Below, one piece after another: positions 26,391 through 34,490 of a stretch of 64,000 bases of DNA (position 1 is the stretch's first letter; each line of letters opens with the position of its first letter). This stretch comes from Bryobacteraceae bacterium (GTDB lineage: Bacteria; Acidobacteriota; Terriglobia; Bryobacterales; Bryobacteraceae): NCBI GenBank assembly GCA_023384675.1, contig JAHDVK010000010.1, positions 124,001 through 188,000 on the forward strand. Direction: 5' to 3'. The translations under genes were made by a program, and so were the position numbers. Below the pieces are notes generated by a model that was not told where the DNA came from, ran no database searches, and saw only the letters and a program-made list of their open reading frames with translations.

Positions 26391-26589
26391 GGGGGAGCCT
26401 CACAGCGTGGTCTCCATCAATCATGGGCAGATTATCAAACCGGAGGAGTGGAGGAGGACGCGCGCGCGGGGGGAGACAAAATCGGCCGGTTGCGTCTGCC
26501 TCGCAACCGGCCGGCAAGAGGATGAGGCGGAGTGGCCCCTGATCAAAACGGAGGAGAGAGCACTGGTTAGTCCAACGATCAACTCTCCA
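26391..26589 (-). promoter_or_regulatory. Structured 5' leader of the GH43-like gene
   Basis: The stretch between the predicted start near 26589 and the ATG at 26390 contains no gene. On the minus strand it carries CTCCTCCG followed by (T/G)TTTGAT twice (26542-26556 and 26434-26448). Between them lies a 12-bp hairpin at 26483-26513 (loop AGGCAGA) followed by ATTTTG. The CTCCTCC copies could pair with the gene's own GAGG ribosome binding site. No known riboswitch class was recognised. Confidence 0.35.
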
Positions 26590-26595
26590 GTTGGC

Positions 26596-26624
26596 AGTAT
26601 AGCGCACCGCCGCCCTCGTTGCAA
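26596..26624 (-). promoter_or_regulatory. Sigma-70-type promoter reading toward the GH43-like gene
   Basis: On the minus strand TTGCAA (26619-26624) and TATACT (26596-26601) are separated by exactly 17 bp. Initiation would be near 26589. Confidence 0.5.
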
Positions 26625-26643
26625 CATTTTTTGTCAAAAATGT
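26624..26643. promoter_or_regulatory. AT-rich perfect inverted repeat, possible operator
   Basis: ACATTTTT-TGTC-AAAAATGT has 8-bp perfect arms in otherwise GC-rich DNA. It overlaps the -35 region of the leftward promoter and lies about 75 bp upstream of the ManA-like gene, so it could serve either side. Confidence 0.35.
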
Positions 26644-26676
26644 TTGAAACGAGAAACGCAAACTTTAGCTGACGCC

Positions 26677-26686
26677 CAAGCGCTTG
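26677..26686. promoter_or_regulatory. Perfect palindrome CAAGCGCTTG, LacI-type operator candidate
   Basis: The central AAGCGCTT with CG at the dyad axis is the usual core of LacI/GalR-family operators. It lies 32 bp upstream of the ManA-like isomerase gene, the first of three overlapping carbohydrate genes. No LacI-family regulator gene is in the window. Confidence 0.35.
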
Positions 26687-26718
26687 CTTTATCCCGCGCC
26701 GTGCGATAGAACCGTCCC

Positions 26719-27933
26719 ATGTCCACCACCACGCTACTGCGCGGGGCTCTCGCCGCGGGCGAAGGCATCGTGCGTCTGGCGCCCTGTTGGGTGCCCCGCT
26801 CCTTCCTGATGCCCGGCGGCCGATTGAAGCTCCACACTGACGATCTCTATGCGCTCGGCGCCCATCGCGGCGGCATCGACGAGCGCTGGTTCGCTTCCAC
26901 CACGAATGCGGACAACGGTCCCGGCACGCCGGACGACGAGGGCCTTTCCTACATCGCCGTCGGCGATCAGCGCATCCTGCTGCGCGAGGCCGTCGAAACG
27001 CTCGGCGATCAGTTCCTGGGTGCGGACGTCATGGCCAAGTACGGCGGCTGGAACGTGCTCACCAAGTTTTTCGACAACCTCGGCCCCATCCCCCATCACA
27101 TGCACCAGATGGAGGAGCACGCCGCCAAGGTGGGCCGCAAGGGCAAGCCCGAAGCGTACTACTTCCCGCCGCAACTCAACTTCAAAGGCAATAACTTCCC
27201 CTATACGTTCATGGGCCTCGAGCCCGGCACCACCAAGGACGACGTGCTCAACTGCCTCCGCAAGTGGCAGCAGGGCGACAACGGCATCCTGGATCACTCG
27301 AAGGCCTACCGGCTGCAGCCGGGCACGGGCTGGCAGATCGACGCGGGCATCCTGCATGCTCCGGGTTCGCTGGTCACCTATGAGCCGCAGGTCAACTCCG
27401 ACGTGTTCGGCATGTTCCAGTCGCTCGTCGAGGGACGCTATGTGCCCTGGGAACTTCTCGTCAAGGACGTGCCGCCCGAACACCATCAGGACCTCGACTA
27501 TATCTTCGGCATGCTCGACTGGGAAGCGAACGTCGATCCCGAGTTCATGAAGAACCGGCTGTTCCATCCCTCTCCGGCGAAACCCGTCGAGGAGATGCGC
27601 GAAGCGGGTTACGAAGAGAACTGGGTGGTCTATTCCACGCCTCATTACTCGGCCAAGGAACTCACCGTGCTGCCCGGCCGCAGCGCCGTCATCACCGACG
27701 CCGCCGCATACGGCCTCATCCTCACGCAGGGCCACGGATCCATCGGCAAACTCGCCGTGGATACGCCGTCGCTGATCCGCTTCGGCCAGATGACTTCCGA
27801 CGAACTGTTCGTCAGCTATGAGGCGGCGCGCGCCGGGGTGAAGATCACCAACGCCAGCGCCACCGACCCGCTTGTGATGCTGAAGCACTTCGGTCCCGGC
27901 AATCCGGAGGCCGCGAGGTTCATCAAGCAATGA
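26719..27933 (+). CDS. ManA-like class I mannose-6-phosphate isomerase-type cupin protein
   Basis: A 404-residue cytoplasmic protein resembling type I phosphomannose isomerases. The metal-site region is visible as PIPHHMHQMEEH near residues 128-139, followed by a cupin segment with GTGWQIDAGILHAPGS, where the second half of the site is expected. It probably interconverts an aldose and ketose or their phosphates. It heads an overlapping trio: its TGA overlaps the next ATG (ATGA). No clear ribosome binding site precedes the ATG. A LacI-type palindrome lies just upstream. Confidence 0.75.
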   Translation: MSTTTLLRGALAAGEGIVRLAPCWVPRSFLMPGGRLKLHTDDLYALGAHRGGIDERWFASTTNADNGPGTPDDEGLSYIAVGDQRILLREAVETLGDQFLGADVMAKYGGWNVLTKFFDNLGPIPHHMHQMEEHAAKVGRKGKPEAYYFPPQLNFKGNNFPYTFMGLEPGTTKDDVLNCLRKWQQGDNGILDHSKAYRLQPGTGWQIDAGILHAPGSLVTYEPQVNSDVFGMFQSLVEGRYVPWELLVKDVPPEHHQDLDYIFGMLDWEANVDPEFMKNRLFHPSPAKPVEEMREAGYEENWVVYSTPHYSAKELTVLPGRSAVITDAAAYGLILTQGHGSIGKLAVDTPSLIRFGQMTSDELFVSYEAARAGVKITNASATDPLVMLKHFGPGNPEAARFIKQ

Positions 27934-28763
27934 AAATCGGCCTGAATACGCTGTTATTCACCGCCGGCTTCGACCGCGAACACCTGCCCCTGCTGGGGCA
28001 GGTGAAGCGGTGGGGCTTCGACGGCATCGAGATCGCGCGTTTCGCCTTCGACGGCTTTCCGGCGCGCGAGATCGGGCAGGCGGCGAAGGACGAGGGCCTC
28101 GGCGTCACGTTCTGCTCCGCGCTCACCGGCGGCACTTCCCTGATCAGCGACGACGCCGCGGTGCGCGGGCAGGCGCTGGACTTTCTCAAGCAGGGCATCG
28201 ACACCGCGCGCGAAATCGGCTCGGATGTCTTTCTCGGTCCCTTCTGCGCGCCCGTCGGCTTCCTGCCCGGAAGACGGCCGAACGAGGACGAGTGGCGCTG
28301 GGCGGTGGAAGGGCTGAAAGCCGCGGCGGCTCACGCCGAGGCCGCCGGCGTGCGCATCGCGAATGAGCCGCTGAACCGCTTCGAGACCTACTTCGTCAAC
28401 ACCGCCGCGCGAGCCCGCGAACTGTGCGACGCCGTGGGCAGCCCCGCGCACGGCATCCTGTTCGACACTTTCCACGCCAACATCGAGGAGCGGAGCTTCG
28501 CGCAGGCGCTGCGTGCGTGCGGGCCTCACCTCGCCCATGTTCATGCCTGCGAAAACGATCGCGGCGCGCCCGGCTCCGGCCATGTCGGCTGGGCCGAGAC
28601 CTTCGCCGCGCTCAAAGAGATGGACTACCAGGGCTGGGTGGTGATCGAAAGCTTCGGCGCGCGCATCCCCGAGATCGCCGCCGCGGCGTGCATCTGGCGC
28701 GATCTCGCTGAAAGTCCCGAGGCGCTGGCCCAGGAAGGGCTGAGGTTCATCCGCAATGCCTGA
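27930..28763 (+). CDS. Sugar phosphate isomerase/epimerase, xylose-isomerase-like TIM barrel
   Basis: The 277-residue product has the AP-endonuclease-2/xylose isomerase-like barrel fold. Visible blocks are MKIGLNTLLFTAGF, GFDGIEIARFAF, the metal-binding region HGILFDTFHANIEE, and WVVIESFGARIPE with the terminal catalytic-type glutamate. It resembles D-tagatose/D-psicose 3-epimerases. No signal peptide is seen, so it acts in the cytoplasm. It overlaps the preceding gene by 4 nt and the following sulfatase by 8 nt, indicating one translationally coupled operon. Confidence 0.85.
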   Translation: MKIGLNTLLFTAGFDREHLPLLGQVKRWGFDGIEIARFAFDGFPAREIGQAAKDEGLGVTFCSALTGGTSLISDDAAVRGQALDFLKQGIDTAREIGSDVFLGPFCAPVGFLPGRRPNEDEWRWAVEGLKAAAAHAEAAGVRIANEPLNRFETYFVNTAARARELCDAVGSPAHGILFDTFHANIEERSFAQALRACGPHLAHVHACENDRGAPGSGHVGWAETFAALKEMDYQGWVVIESFGARIPEIAAAACIWRDLAESPEALAQEGLRFIRNA

Positions 28764-30216
28764 GAATAGAGATACCCGGCGGCGGTTTCTCGCGGCGGGG
28801 GCGGCGGCGCCCTTCATCCGCACGGCGCGCGCGGCGCAGGCCCGCCCCAACATCGTCTTTTTGATGCCGGACCAGCTGCGCTACCACACGGTCGGCTGCC
28901 TGGGCAACAACGAGGTGCAGACGCCGCACATCGACCGTCTGGCCGCCGATGGCCTCACGCTGCCCAACACCTTCGCCAACACGCCCGTCTGCTGCCCGGC
29001 GCGCGCCGTGCTGCTCACCGGCCAATATGCCCACCGCAACGGCATGGTGGCGAATGACCTGCGGCTGCGCGAGGACGGCGTCTCGTTCGCGCGCGAACTC
29101 GCCGGCGCGGGCTACCGCACAGCCTTCGTCGGCAAATGGCACCTCGATGGCGGACAGCGCACTCCGGGCTTCGTGCCGCCGGGGGAGCGCCGCCAGGGCT
29201 TCGAATGGTGGGCCGGCAACCAGTGCAGCCACCAGCATTTCAAGAACTGGTACTTCCGCGATACGCCGGAACAAATATTACTTGATACGTTTGAAACGGA
29301 AGGCTATTCGCGCGTGGCCTGCGATTACCTCCGGCAGAGCCGCGAGGACCGCCGCCCGTTCTACCTCACCGTGCAGTGGGGCCCGCCGCACGATCCCTAC
29401 AAAGCGCCCGAGGAGTATCGCCGCCGCTACGACGCCGCCAAACTCACCATGCGCCCCAACTGGCGCGAGGATGGACGCGGCACCACGCGCGAGGACATCG
29501 CCCACTATTACGCCATGACCACCGCCGTGGACGACGGCGTCGGCATGGTGCTCAAGACGCTGGACGAACTCGGCCTCGCCGAAAACACCATCGTGCTGTT
29601 CGCCTCCGATCACGGCGACATGATGGGCTCGCAGGGGCTGCGCCTCAAACGCAAGCCATGGGAGGAATCGATTCGCGTGCCCGGCATCATCCGCTGGCCC
29701 GCGCGCCTGAAGCCCGGCTCGCGCAGCGACGCCTTCTTCACGCACGTGGACTTCGCGCCCACGCTGCTGGGTATGGCGGGCGTGCCGGTTCCCCGCGCGA
29801 TGCAGGGCGCGAACCTCGCGCCGCCGCTGCTAGAAGGCAAGGGGCGGGCGCCCGAGGAAGCGTTCTTCCAGATCTTCGGCCCGTACAACGCGGGCGGCGT
29901 CGCCGCGGGCTGGCGCGGCGTGCGCACGCGCCGCCACATGTACGCCCGCTATCGCGAGAAGCCGTGGGTGCTGTACGACCTCGACAAAGACCCCTATCAA
30001 CAGCGCAACCTGGCCGGGGAAGCCAGCGCCGCGCCGCTCGTCAAAGACATGGAAGCCCGCCTCGCCCGCTGGATGAAGCAGACCGGCGACTCATGGAACT
30101 TCAACTGGACGCATCCCGTGGAAGACCGCGGCCGGCTCTACCGCCACCGCCTTTTCCGCACCGTGGACGAATACCTCGAGTGGGCGAAGGCGCATCCGGA
30201 CCTGGACGGCGGTTAA
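28756..30216 (+). CDS. Tat-exported type I sulfatase
   Basis: Hydrolyses sulfate esters, probably from a sulfated carbohydrate. The 486-residue protein has a twin-arginine start (TRRRFLAAGAAAPFIRTARA), the metal-binding PNIVFLMPDQLR, and the formylglycine motif CCPAR with C79 as the residue to be oxidised. GKWHLDGG, SDHGDMMGSQG and the C-terminal sulfatase strand complete the fold. Activity needs a maturase (FGE or anSME), which is not evident nearby. Last gene of the isomerase-isomerase-sulfatase operon. Its TAA overlaps the stop of a small gene on the opposite strand. Confidence 0.9.
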   Translation: MPENRDTRRRFLAAGAAAPFIRTARAAQARPNIVFLMPDQLRYHTVGCLGNNEVQTPHIDRLAADGLTLPNTFANTPVCCPARAVLLTGQYAHRNGMVANDLRLREDGVSFARELAGAGYRTAFVGKWHLDGGQRTPGFVPPGERRQGFEWWAGNQCSHQHFKNWYFRDTPEQILLDTFETEGYSRVACDYLRQSREDRRPFYLTVQWGPPHDPYKAPEEYRRRYDAAKLTMRPNWREDGRGTTREDIAHYYAMTTAVDDGVGMVLKTLDELGLAENTIVLFASDHGDMMGSQGLRLKRKPWEESIRVPGIIRWPARLKPGSRSDAFFTHVDFAPTLLGMAGVPVPRAMQGANLAPPLLEGKGRAPEEAFFQIFGPYNAGGVAAGWRGVRTRRHMYARYREKPWVLYDLDKDPYQQRNLAGEASAAPLVKDMEARLARWMKQTGDSWNFNWTHPVEDRGRLYRHRLFRTVDEYLEWAKAHPDLDGG

Positions 30217-30473
30217 GCTTTGCGCAACCCGTCCATGATGGAACCGACTAATTCCTTGGCCTGTTCCAGTTGTTGCTGGATGATTTGAATATCCATCGCC
30301 GGCTTCCCCGGCTGCCGTGCCGACTGGCAATACACCCCATGCTGGCCTACCATCACCAGCGCGTCGGTCAACAGGTCAAGCGTCACGGCAAGCCGGCCCG
30401 CTTCCAGGCCATACTGGAATTCCGAGCGTTCAAGCTCGTCGCGTTTGTCGATGAAAACGGAAGGAGTGGGCAT
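30213..30473 (-). CDS. Small helical protein, unknown
   Basis: Not recognised. The 86-residue product (MPTPSVFIDKRDELERSEF onward) is mostly predicted helix, with no signal peptide or membrane span and two leucine-rich stretches (VTLDLLTDALVMVG and IIQQQLEQAKELVGSIMDGL). Codon choice in the frame looks coding. Its ATG shares CATG with the ATG of the divergent CBM9-like gene, and its stop overlaps that of the sulfatase. A longer in-frame start at 30719 would run antisense through the CBM9-like gene and was rejected. Confidence 0.5.
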   Translation of the reverse strand: MPTPSVFIDKRDELERSEFQYGLEAGRLAVTLDLLTDALVMVGQHGVYCQSARQPGKPAMDIQIIQQQLEQAKELVGSIMDGLRKA

Positions 30474-31170
30474 GAGATTTGGAACAGGATTGCTCATCAT
30501 GCTGATGCTGGCAACCGTGGGTTGGTCGCAAAGCGAAGGCGTCATGCTGAGCGGGCGGCTCGCGAAAGAGATGGAGTTGAACGCCGATCCCGGCTCACCG
30601 CTCTGGCGCGGCGCGCCCGCCGTCACCGTGGAACGTAACACCCTCGATGAACTCGTCCCCGGCCACCGCACCGAAATCCGCTCCCGCTGGACCCCCGACC
30701 ATCTGTACTTCCTCTTCATCTGCCGCTACGAACAGCTTCACCTGAAATCCGAATGGACCGCCAAGGAAGAGACCAACAAGCTTTGGGAATGGGACGTCGC
30801 GGAGGTGTTCATCGGCGCGGATTTCGACAACATCTGGCGCTACCGCGAATACCAGGTCTCGCCGCGCGGCGAATGGGTGGACCTGGATATCGACCGCAAG
30901 AACCCGCTGCCTGAAGGCGGCTGGCTTTGGAACTCAGGCTTCACCGTGGTCGCCCGCCTGGACGAAGCCAACAAGGTCTGGTACGGCGCCATGAAGATCC
31001 CGGTGAAGTCGATTACGGAGAAGCGCGCGCACGCGGGCATGGAGTTCCGCGCCAATTTCTACCGGCTGCAAGGGCCCGGGCCGCAGCGCAAAGGCATCGC
31101 GTGGCGGCCGACCATGGTGAGGAACTATCACACCCCGGAGAGGTTCGGGCTGCTGCGGCTGACGGACTGA
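30472..31170 (+). CDS. Exported CBM9-like carbohydrate-binding protein
   Basis: A 232-residue protein with a signal peptide (MRFGTGLLIMLMLATVGWSQ) and one carbohydrate-binding family 9-like beta-sandwich. Typical markers are EIRSRWTPDHLYFLFICRY, WEWDVAEVFIGADF, YREYQVSPRGEWVDLDID and a late RANFYRLQGPGPQRKGIAW. Stand-alone CBM9-like proteins are frequent next to glycan-degrading genes. The start was set by AAGGAG 6 nt upstream and by the signal peptide. It follows the sulfatase operon on the same strand. Confidence 0.82.
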   Translation: MRFGTGLLIMLMLATVGWSQSEGVMLSGRLAKEMELNADPGSPLWRGAPAVTVERNTLDELVPGHRTEIRSRWTPDHLYFLFICRYEQLHLKSEWTAKEETNKLWEWDVAEVFIGADFDNIWRYREYQVSPRGEWVDLDIDRKNPLPEGGWLWNSGFTVVARLDEANKVWYGAMKIPVKSITEKRAHAGMEFRANFYRLQGPGPQRKGIAWRPTMVRNYHTPERFGLLRLTD

Positions 31171-31488
31171 CTAGTGAACGGGGGCGGCGGGGGACTTGGG
31201 CAGTTCGCCCGTGTCGTAAATCACCGTCTCGCCCGGTTTTTGTTTTTCGAGCCGCTGGCGGATCAGGCTGTCGCGAAAATCGGGATCCTCCCCGATTCTA
31301 CGGATAAACTCCTTGTGGCGGTCCACCTCCCGCTGCAGCCGCTCATTCTCCTGCTCCATTTCCACCACCTGGGAGTGGCTCTCCTGAATCGCCGCGATAC
31401 CGTTGGGCCCGGTGAGCACGGAGTAGGCATAGACCGCCCCCATCAGGACGGCAGCGATAATAGCGGCATTACGAAAGAGCGGAACCAT
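31171..31488 (-). CDS. ftsB: FtsB/DivIC-family cell division protein
   Basis: A 105-residue bitopic protein with one N-terminal membrane span (AAIIAAVLMGAVYAYSVL) and a leucine-zipper-like coiled coil (IQESHSQVVEMEQENERLQ) followed by the short FtsB-type motif region DPDFRDSLIRQRLEKQKPGE. In the divisome FtsB forms a complex with FtsL and FtsQ that activates septal peptidoglycan synthesis. The closing ETVIYDTGE matches the end of the family domain. Convergent with the CBM9-like gene (adjacent stop codons) and divergent from cutA. Confidence 0.88.
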   Translation of the reverse strand: MVPLFRNAAIIAAVLMGAVYAYSVLTGPNGIAAIQESHSQVVEMEQENERLQREVDRHKEFIRRIGEDPDFRDSLIRQRLEKQKPGETVIYDTGELPKSPAAPVH

Positions 31489-31565
31489 GCGCCTCGAATA
31501 TGGAGCCTAAAATACGTTATAAACCCTTTGGCGGCGTAAGTCCACAAGGAAAGGAAATCGAGGCT

Positions 31566-31916
31566 GTGAGCAAGGCGATTCTGGTTCTGACAATGTGCGG
31601 CAGCGAGGAAGAGGCCCGGCGCGTTGCGCTTGCGCTCGTCGAAGCGCGCCTGGCTGCATGCGTGGGCATTGCCCCGGGCGTACGCAGCGTTTACCGCTGG
31701 AAGGGCGCAGTGGAGGAAGCCACAGAATGGGGATTGATCATCAAGACCCGCGCCGGGCTTTATCCTCAAGTGGAAGCCGCCGTCCTCGCATCGCACAGCT
31801 ACGAAGTGCCTGAGATTCTCGCCATCCCGGTCACGGCCGGACTGCCCGCCTATCTCCAGTGGGTTGAAGAGGAAACAATACCGCTTGCGGCGGAACCCGG
31901 CGATGTGATGGGATAA
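31566..31916 (+). CDS. cutA: Divalent cation tolerance protein CutA
   Basis: CutA is a small trimeric PII-like protein linked to copper and divalent-cation tolerance. The 116-residue product has the family blocks TMCGSEEEARRVALALVE, AACVGIAPGVRSVYRWKG and the metal/ligand region HSYEVPEILAIPV. The GTG at 31566 was chosen over the ATG at 31500. It gives the normal family length and has purine-rich sites upstream, and the only -10-like box (TAAAAT, 31508-31513) lies downstream of the ATG. The transporter gene begins 6 bp after its stop. Confidence 0.88.
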   Translation: MSKAILVLTMCGSEEEARRVALALVEARLAACVGIAPGVRSVYRWKGAVEEATEWGLIIKTRAGLYPQVEAAVLASHSYEVPEILAIPVTAGLPAYLQWVEEETIPLAAEPGDVMG

Positions 31917-31922
31917 CTGCTC

Positions 31923-33206
31923 ATGTCTTCCTCGCCCGCGACTCCCGCCCAACAGCCGACCCGCGCCCGCTATTGGGTGGTCTTCTTCGCCGTCACGCTC
32001 GCCATCCTGGCCTATATCGACCGCGTCGCGATCTCTCAGGCCGCGCCTGAGATCAAGCGCGACCTCGGCTTCAGCCAGGAGCAGATGGGGCTGATCTTCT
32101 CCGCCTTCGCCTTCGGCTATGCCCTGTTCGAAATTCCCGGCGGCTGGCTGGGCGACTGGATGGGGCCGCGGCGCGTCCTGCTTCGCATCGTCCTCTGGTG
32201 GTCCTTCTTTACCGCCGCCACCGGCTGGATGTGGAGCTTCACTTCGATGTGGGTCACCCGCTTCCTCTTCGGCGCCGGCGAGGCGGGCTGCTTCCCCAAC
32301 ATCACCAAATCCTTCACCACCTGGCTGCCTTTGCATGAACGCGTGCGCGCGCAGGGCATCCTGTGGAGTTTCGCCCGCTGGGGCGGCGCCTTCACGCCGC
32401 CTCTGTTCGTGCTGCTGTTTTCGGTGATGAGCTGGAAGATGGTCTTCCTCGTCTTCGGGCTCATCGGCCTCGTCTGGGGCTACTTCTTTTATCGCTGGTA
32501 CCGCGACAATCCCGCCGATCATCCTTCCGTCAACGCCGCCGAACTCGCGCTCCTGCAGGGCGCCGAGGGCACCGCTTCCGGTCACGGCGACGTTCCCTGG
32601 GGCAAGCTGATCGGCAGCGGTTCGGTCTGGCTGCTGTGGTCGCAATACTTCCTGCTGTCTTACCCCTGGTATTTCTACATCACCTGGCTGCCCACCTGGC
32701 TACAGGAGGGCCGTGGACTTACCATGACGGAGAGCGCCGGCTATGCCATTTTCCCCTTGCTCTTCGGCGGCTTCGGCTCGCTCTTCGCCGGATTCCTCGC
32801 CAAATCATTCGCGATCCGAATTGGCTCGGTCGACCGCGCCCGCCGCATCATGGGCGTCATCGGCTTCGCCGGCGCGATGAGCTTCCTGCTCATCGTCATT
32901 CAAGTGAAGGACCCTCTATGGTGCATGCTCGCCATGGGCATGGCCAGCTTCTCGAACGACCTTGTCATGCCGGGAGCCTGGGGCGCCTGCATGGACATTG
33001 GCGGCAAGTACGCAGGCACGGTCGCCGGCTCCATGAACATGATGGGCAATTTCGCGGGCATCCTCGCCCCCGCCATCGGCGGAGTTATCCTCGCCCGTTT
33101 CAACAACGATTGGGACATGTTCCTCTACACCATGGCAGGCGCCTACGCTTTGGGCATCCTGATCTGGCCCTTCATCAACTCGACGAAGCCGCTGGAATTG
33201 CGCTGA
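31923..33206 (+). CDS. Major facilitator transporter, anion:cation symporter (ACS) type
   Basis: A 427-residue inner-membrane transporter with twelve predicted helices. After the first helix it has AYIDRVAISQAAPEIKRDLG, then FGYALFEIPGGWLGDWMGPR, matching the ACS group that imports sugar acids such as galactonate, glucarate or hexuronates by proton symport. FNNDWDMFLYTMAG is in the last third. The presence of sugar isomerases and a sulfatase nearby fits uptake of a sugar-acid product, but the substrate is an inference. It follows cutA closely. Confidence 0.88.
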   Translation: MSSSPATPAQQPTRARYWVVFFAVTLAILAYIDRVAISQAAPEIKRDLGFSQEQMGLIFSAFAFGYALFEIPGGWLGDWMGPRRVLLRIVLWWSFFTAATGWMWSFTSMWVTRFLFGAGEAGCFPNITKSFTTWLPLHERVRAQGILWSFARWGGAFTPPLFVLLFSVMSWKMVFLVFGLIGLVWGYFFYRWYRDNPADHPSVNAAELALLQGAEGTASGHGDVPWGKLIGSGSVWLLWSQYFLLSYPWYFYITWLPTWLQEGRGLTMTESAGYAIFPLLFGGFGSLFAGFLAKSFAIRIGSVDRARRIMGVIGFAGAMSFLLIVIQVKDPLWCMLAMGMASFSNDLVMPGAWGACMDIGGKYAGTVAGSMNMMGNFAGILAPAIGGVILARFNNDWDMFLYTMAGAYALGILIWPFINSTKPLELR

Positions 33207-33269
33207 ATTCTGGCCGCGCGCCGAATGGCCGAGCAAAACGCTCCCGCCAGGCGGCGCGCAAATGACGGT

Positions 33270-34295
33270 TCATTTACCGGTCTGGCGGGTCCAGATGATG
33301 ATGGGATCGGGCTTCGCCTTGGTCTCGATCTTCTGCATCAGCTTCAAATCGGGCAGCGACAGCCGGACGATCCGGTTGTCCATTTGCGCGGCCAGAAAAA
33401 ACGACTGGCCCGCGGGATGCATCGCCATGCCCTCGGCTCGGGAGAATGTGCCGGTGCGCGCGATTTCCGTGCGGGTGGCAATCTCCACCAGCGCGGCTTC
33501 ATTGGAGCCGATGCAGGCCGCGATCAGCAGCTTTCCATCGGCGGTGATCAGAAGCCGGCCCGGGCGGCCAGGCATGGGGATGCGCTCCTTGACCGTATCC
33601 GTTCCCGGATCGATGACCACGATTTCGTCGCCCTCGCGTGTGGCGAGGAAAAGCTCCGATTCATCGCGTGGCGAAGCAAAACCCATCGGCACGCCGCCCG
33701 TTTCAATCGTTCCGACCTGCTTCCGGGCCTTGAGATCGATCACCGATACGGTGCCCGAGCCGCTGTCCGCCGTCCAGGCCTTCGATTCGTCGTGCTTCAC
33801 GTAAATCATGTGCGGCAGCTTGCCCGACACCGGAATCGTGTGCAGGATCTTCCGCGACTTGGGATCGAGAACATGGACCGCGGCCGGGATCTCCGTGGTG
33901 AGGTAGAACAAGCCAGAAGGAGCCAGCTCAATCGCGTGCGGACGGTAGTATTCGCCCGTCGAAATCGTGCCCACGGCCACGCGCTCATTCACGTCGATGA
34001 TGGTGATCGTATTGCCGCCCTTGGCTTCGTCCGTATAAGTGTCCACGCCATAGTTGGTGACGTAGGCGAAGCGGCCCTCCGGGCCTAGCGCGAACTCGTG
34101 CGGCTTCACGTCCGTGGGGATCTCGGCGAGCATCTCGCCCGACTCCATGTCATAAATGCCGAACGAATCGGCCAGCTTATGCACGGTCAGCAGCTTCGGC
34201 CGCGGACCCGAATCCGGGTGGCCGGGTATGCTGACCCCGCTGCAAGAACACAGGGCCACCAGGCACAAAAAGAGAGCGGCTCGCTGAGCTGTCAT
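33270..34295 (-). CDS. YncE-like beta-propeller lipoprotein
   Basis: A 341-residue protein with a lipoprotein signal (LVALCSCSG) and about seven YVTN-type repeats, for example FAYVTNYGVDTY, LFYLTTEIPAAVHVLDP, AWTADSGSGTVSVIDLK and LFLATREGDEIVVIDPGTD. Such propellers are anchored to a membrane facing the periplasm and usually bind a partner or ligand, and no reaction can be assigned. AGGAAG lies 8 nt upstream of the start. Convergent with the transporter gene. Confidence 0.85.
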   Translation of the reverse strand: MTAQRAALFLCLVALCSCSGVSIPGHPDSGPRPKLLTVHKLADSFGIYDMESGEMLAEIPTDVKPHEFALGPEGRFAYVTNYGVDTYTDEAKGGNTITIIDVNERVAVGTISTGEYYRPHAIELAPSGLFYLTTEIPAAVHVLDPKSRKILHTIPVSGKLPHMIYVKHDESKAWTADSGSGTVSVIDLKARKQVGTIETGGVPMGFASPRDESELFLATREGDEIVVIDPGTDTVKERIPMPGRPGRLLITADGKLLIAACIGSNEAALVEIATRTEIARTGTFSRAEGMAMHPAGQSFFLAAQMDNRIVRLSLPDLKLMQKIETKAKPDPIIIWTRQTGK

Positions 34296-34490
34296 TGGTT
34301 GTGCTTCCTAATGTGCCATTCTCTCGCATTTCGGGGTTTGCCTCGCGAAGAAAGACTTCGAGCTCCCCGTTCCGCACCAGGGATTCACTCGCTGCTCTGA
34401 CGAGAGCGCACCGGCGGCACGGGTCATCCCCGCTTCGCGGAGGAGGCGGTGAACGCCGGATACGCCGCCCGCCACCTCATCGGCGAAACG

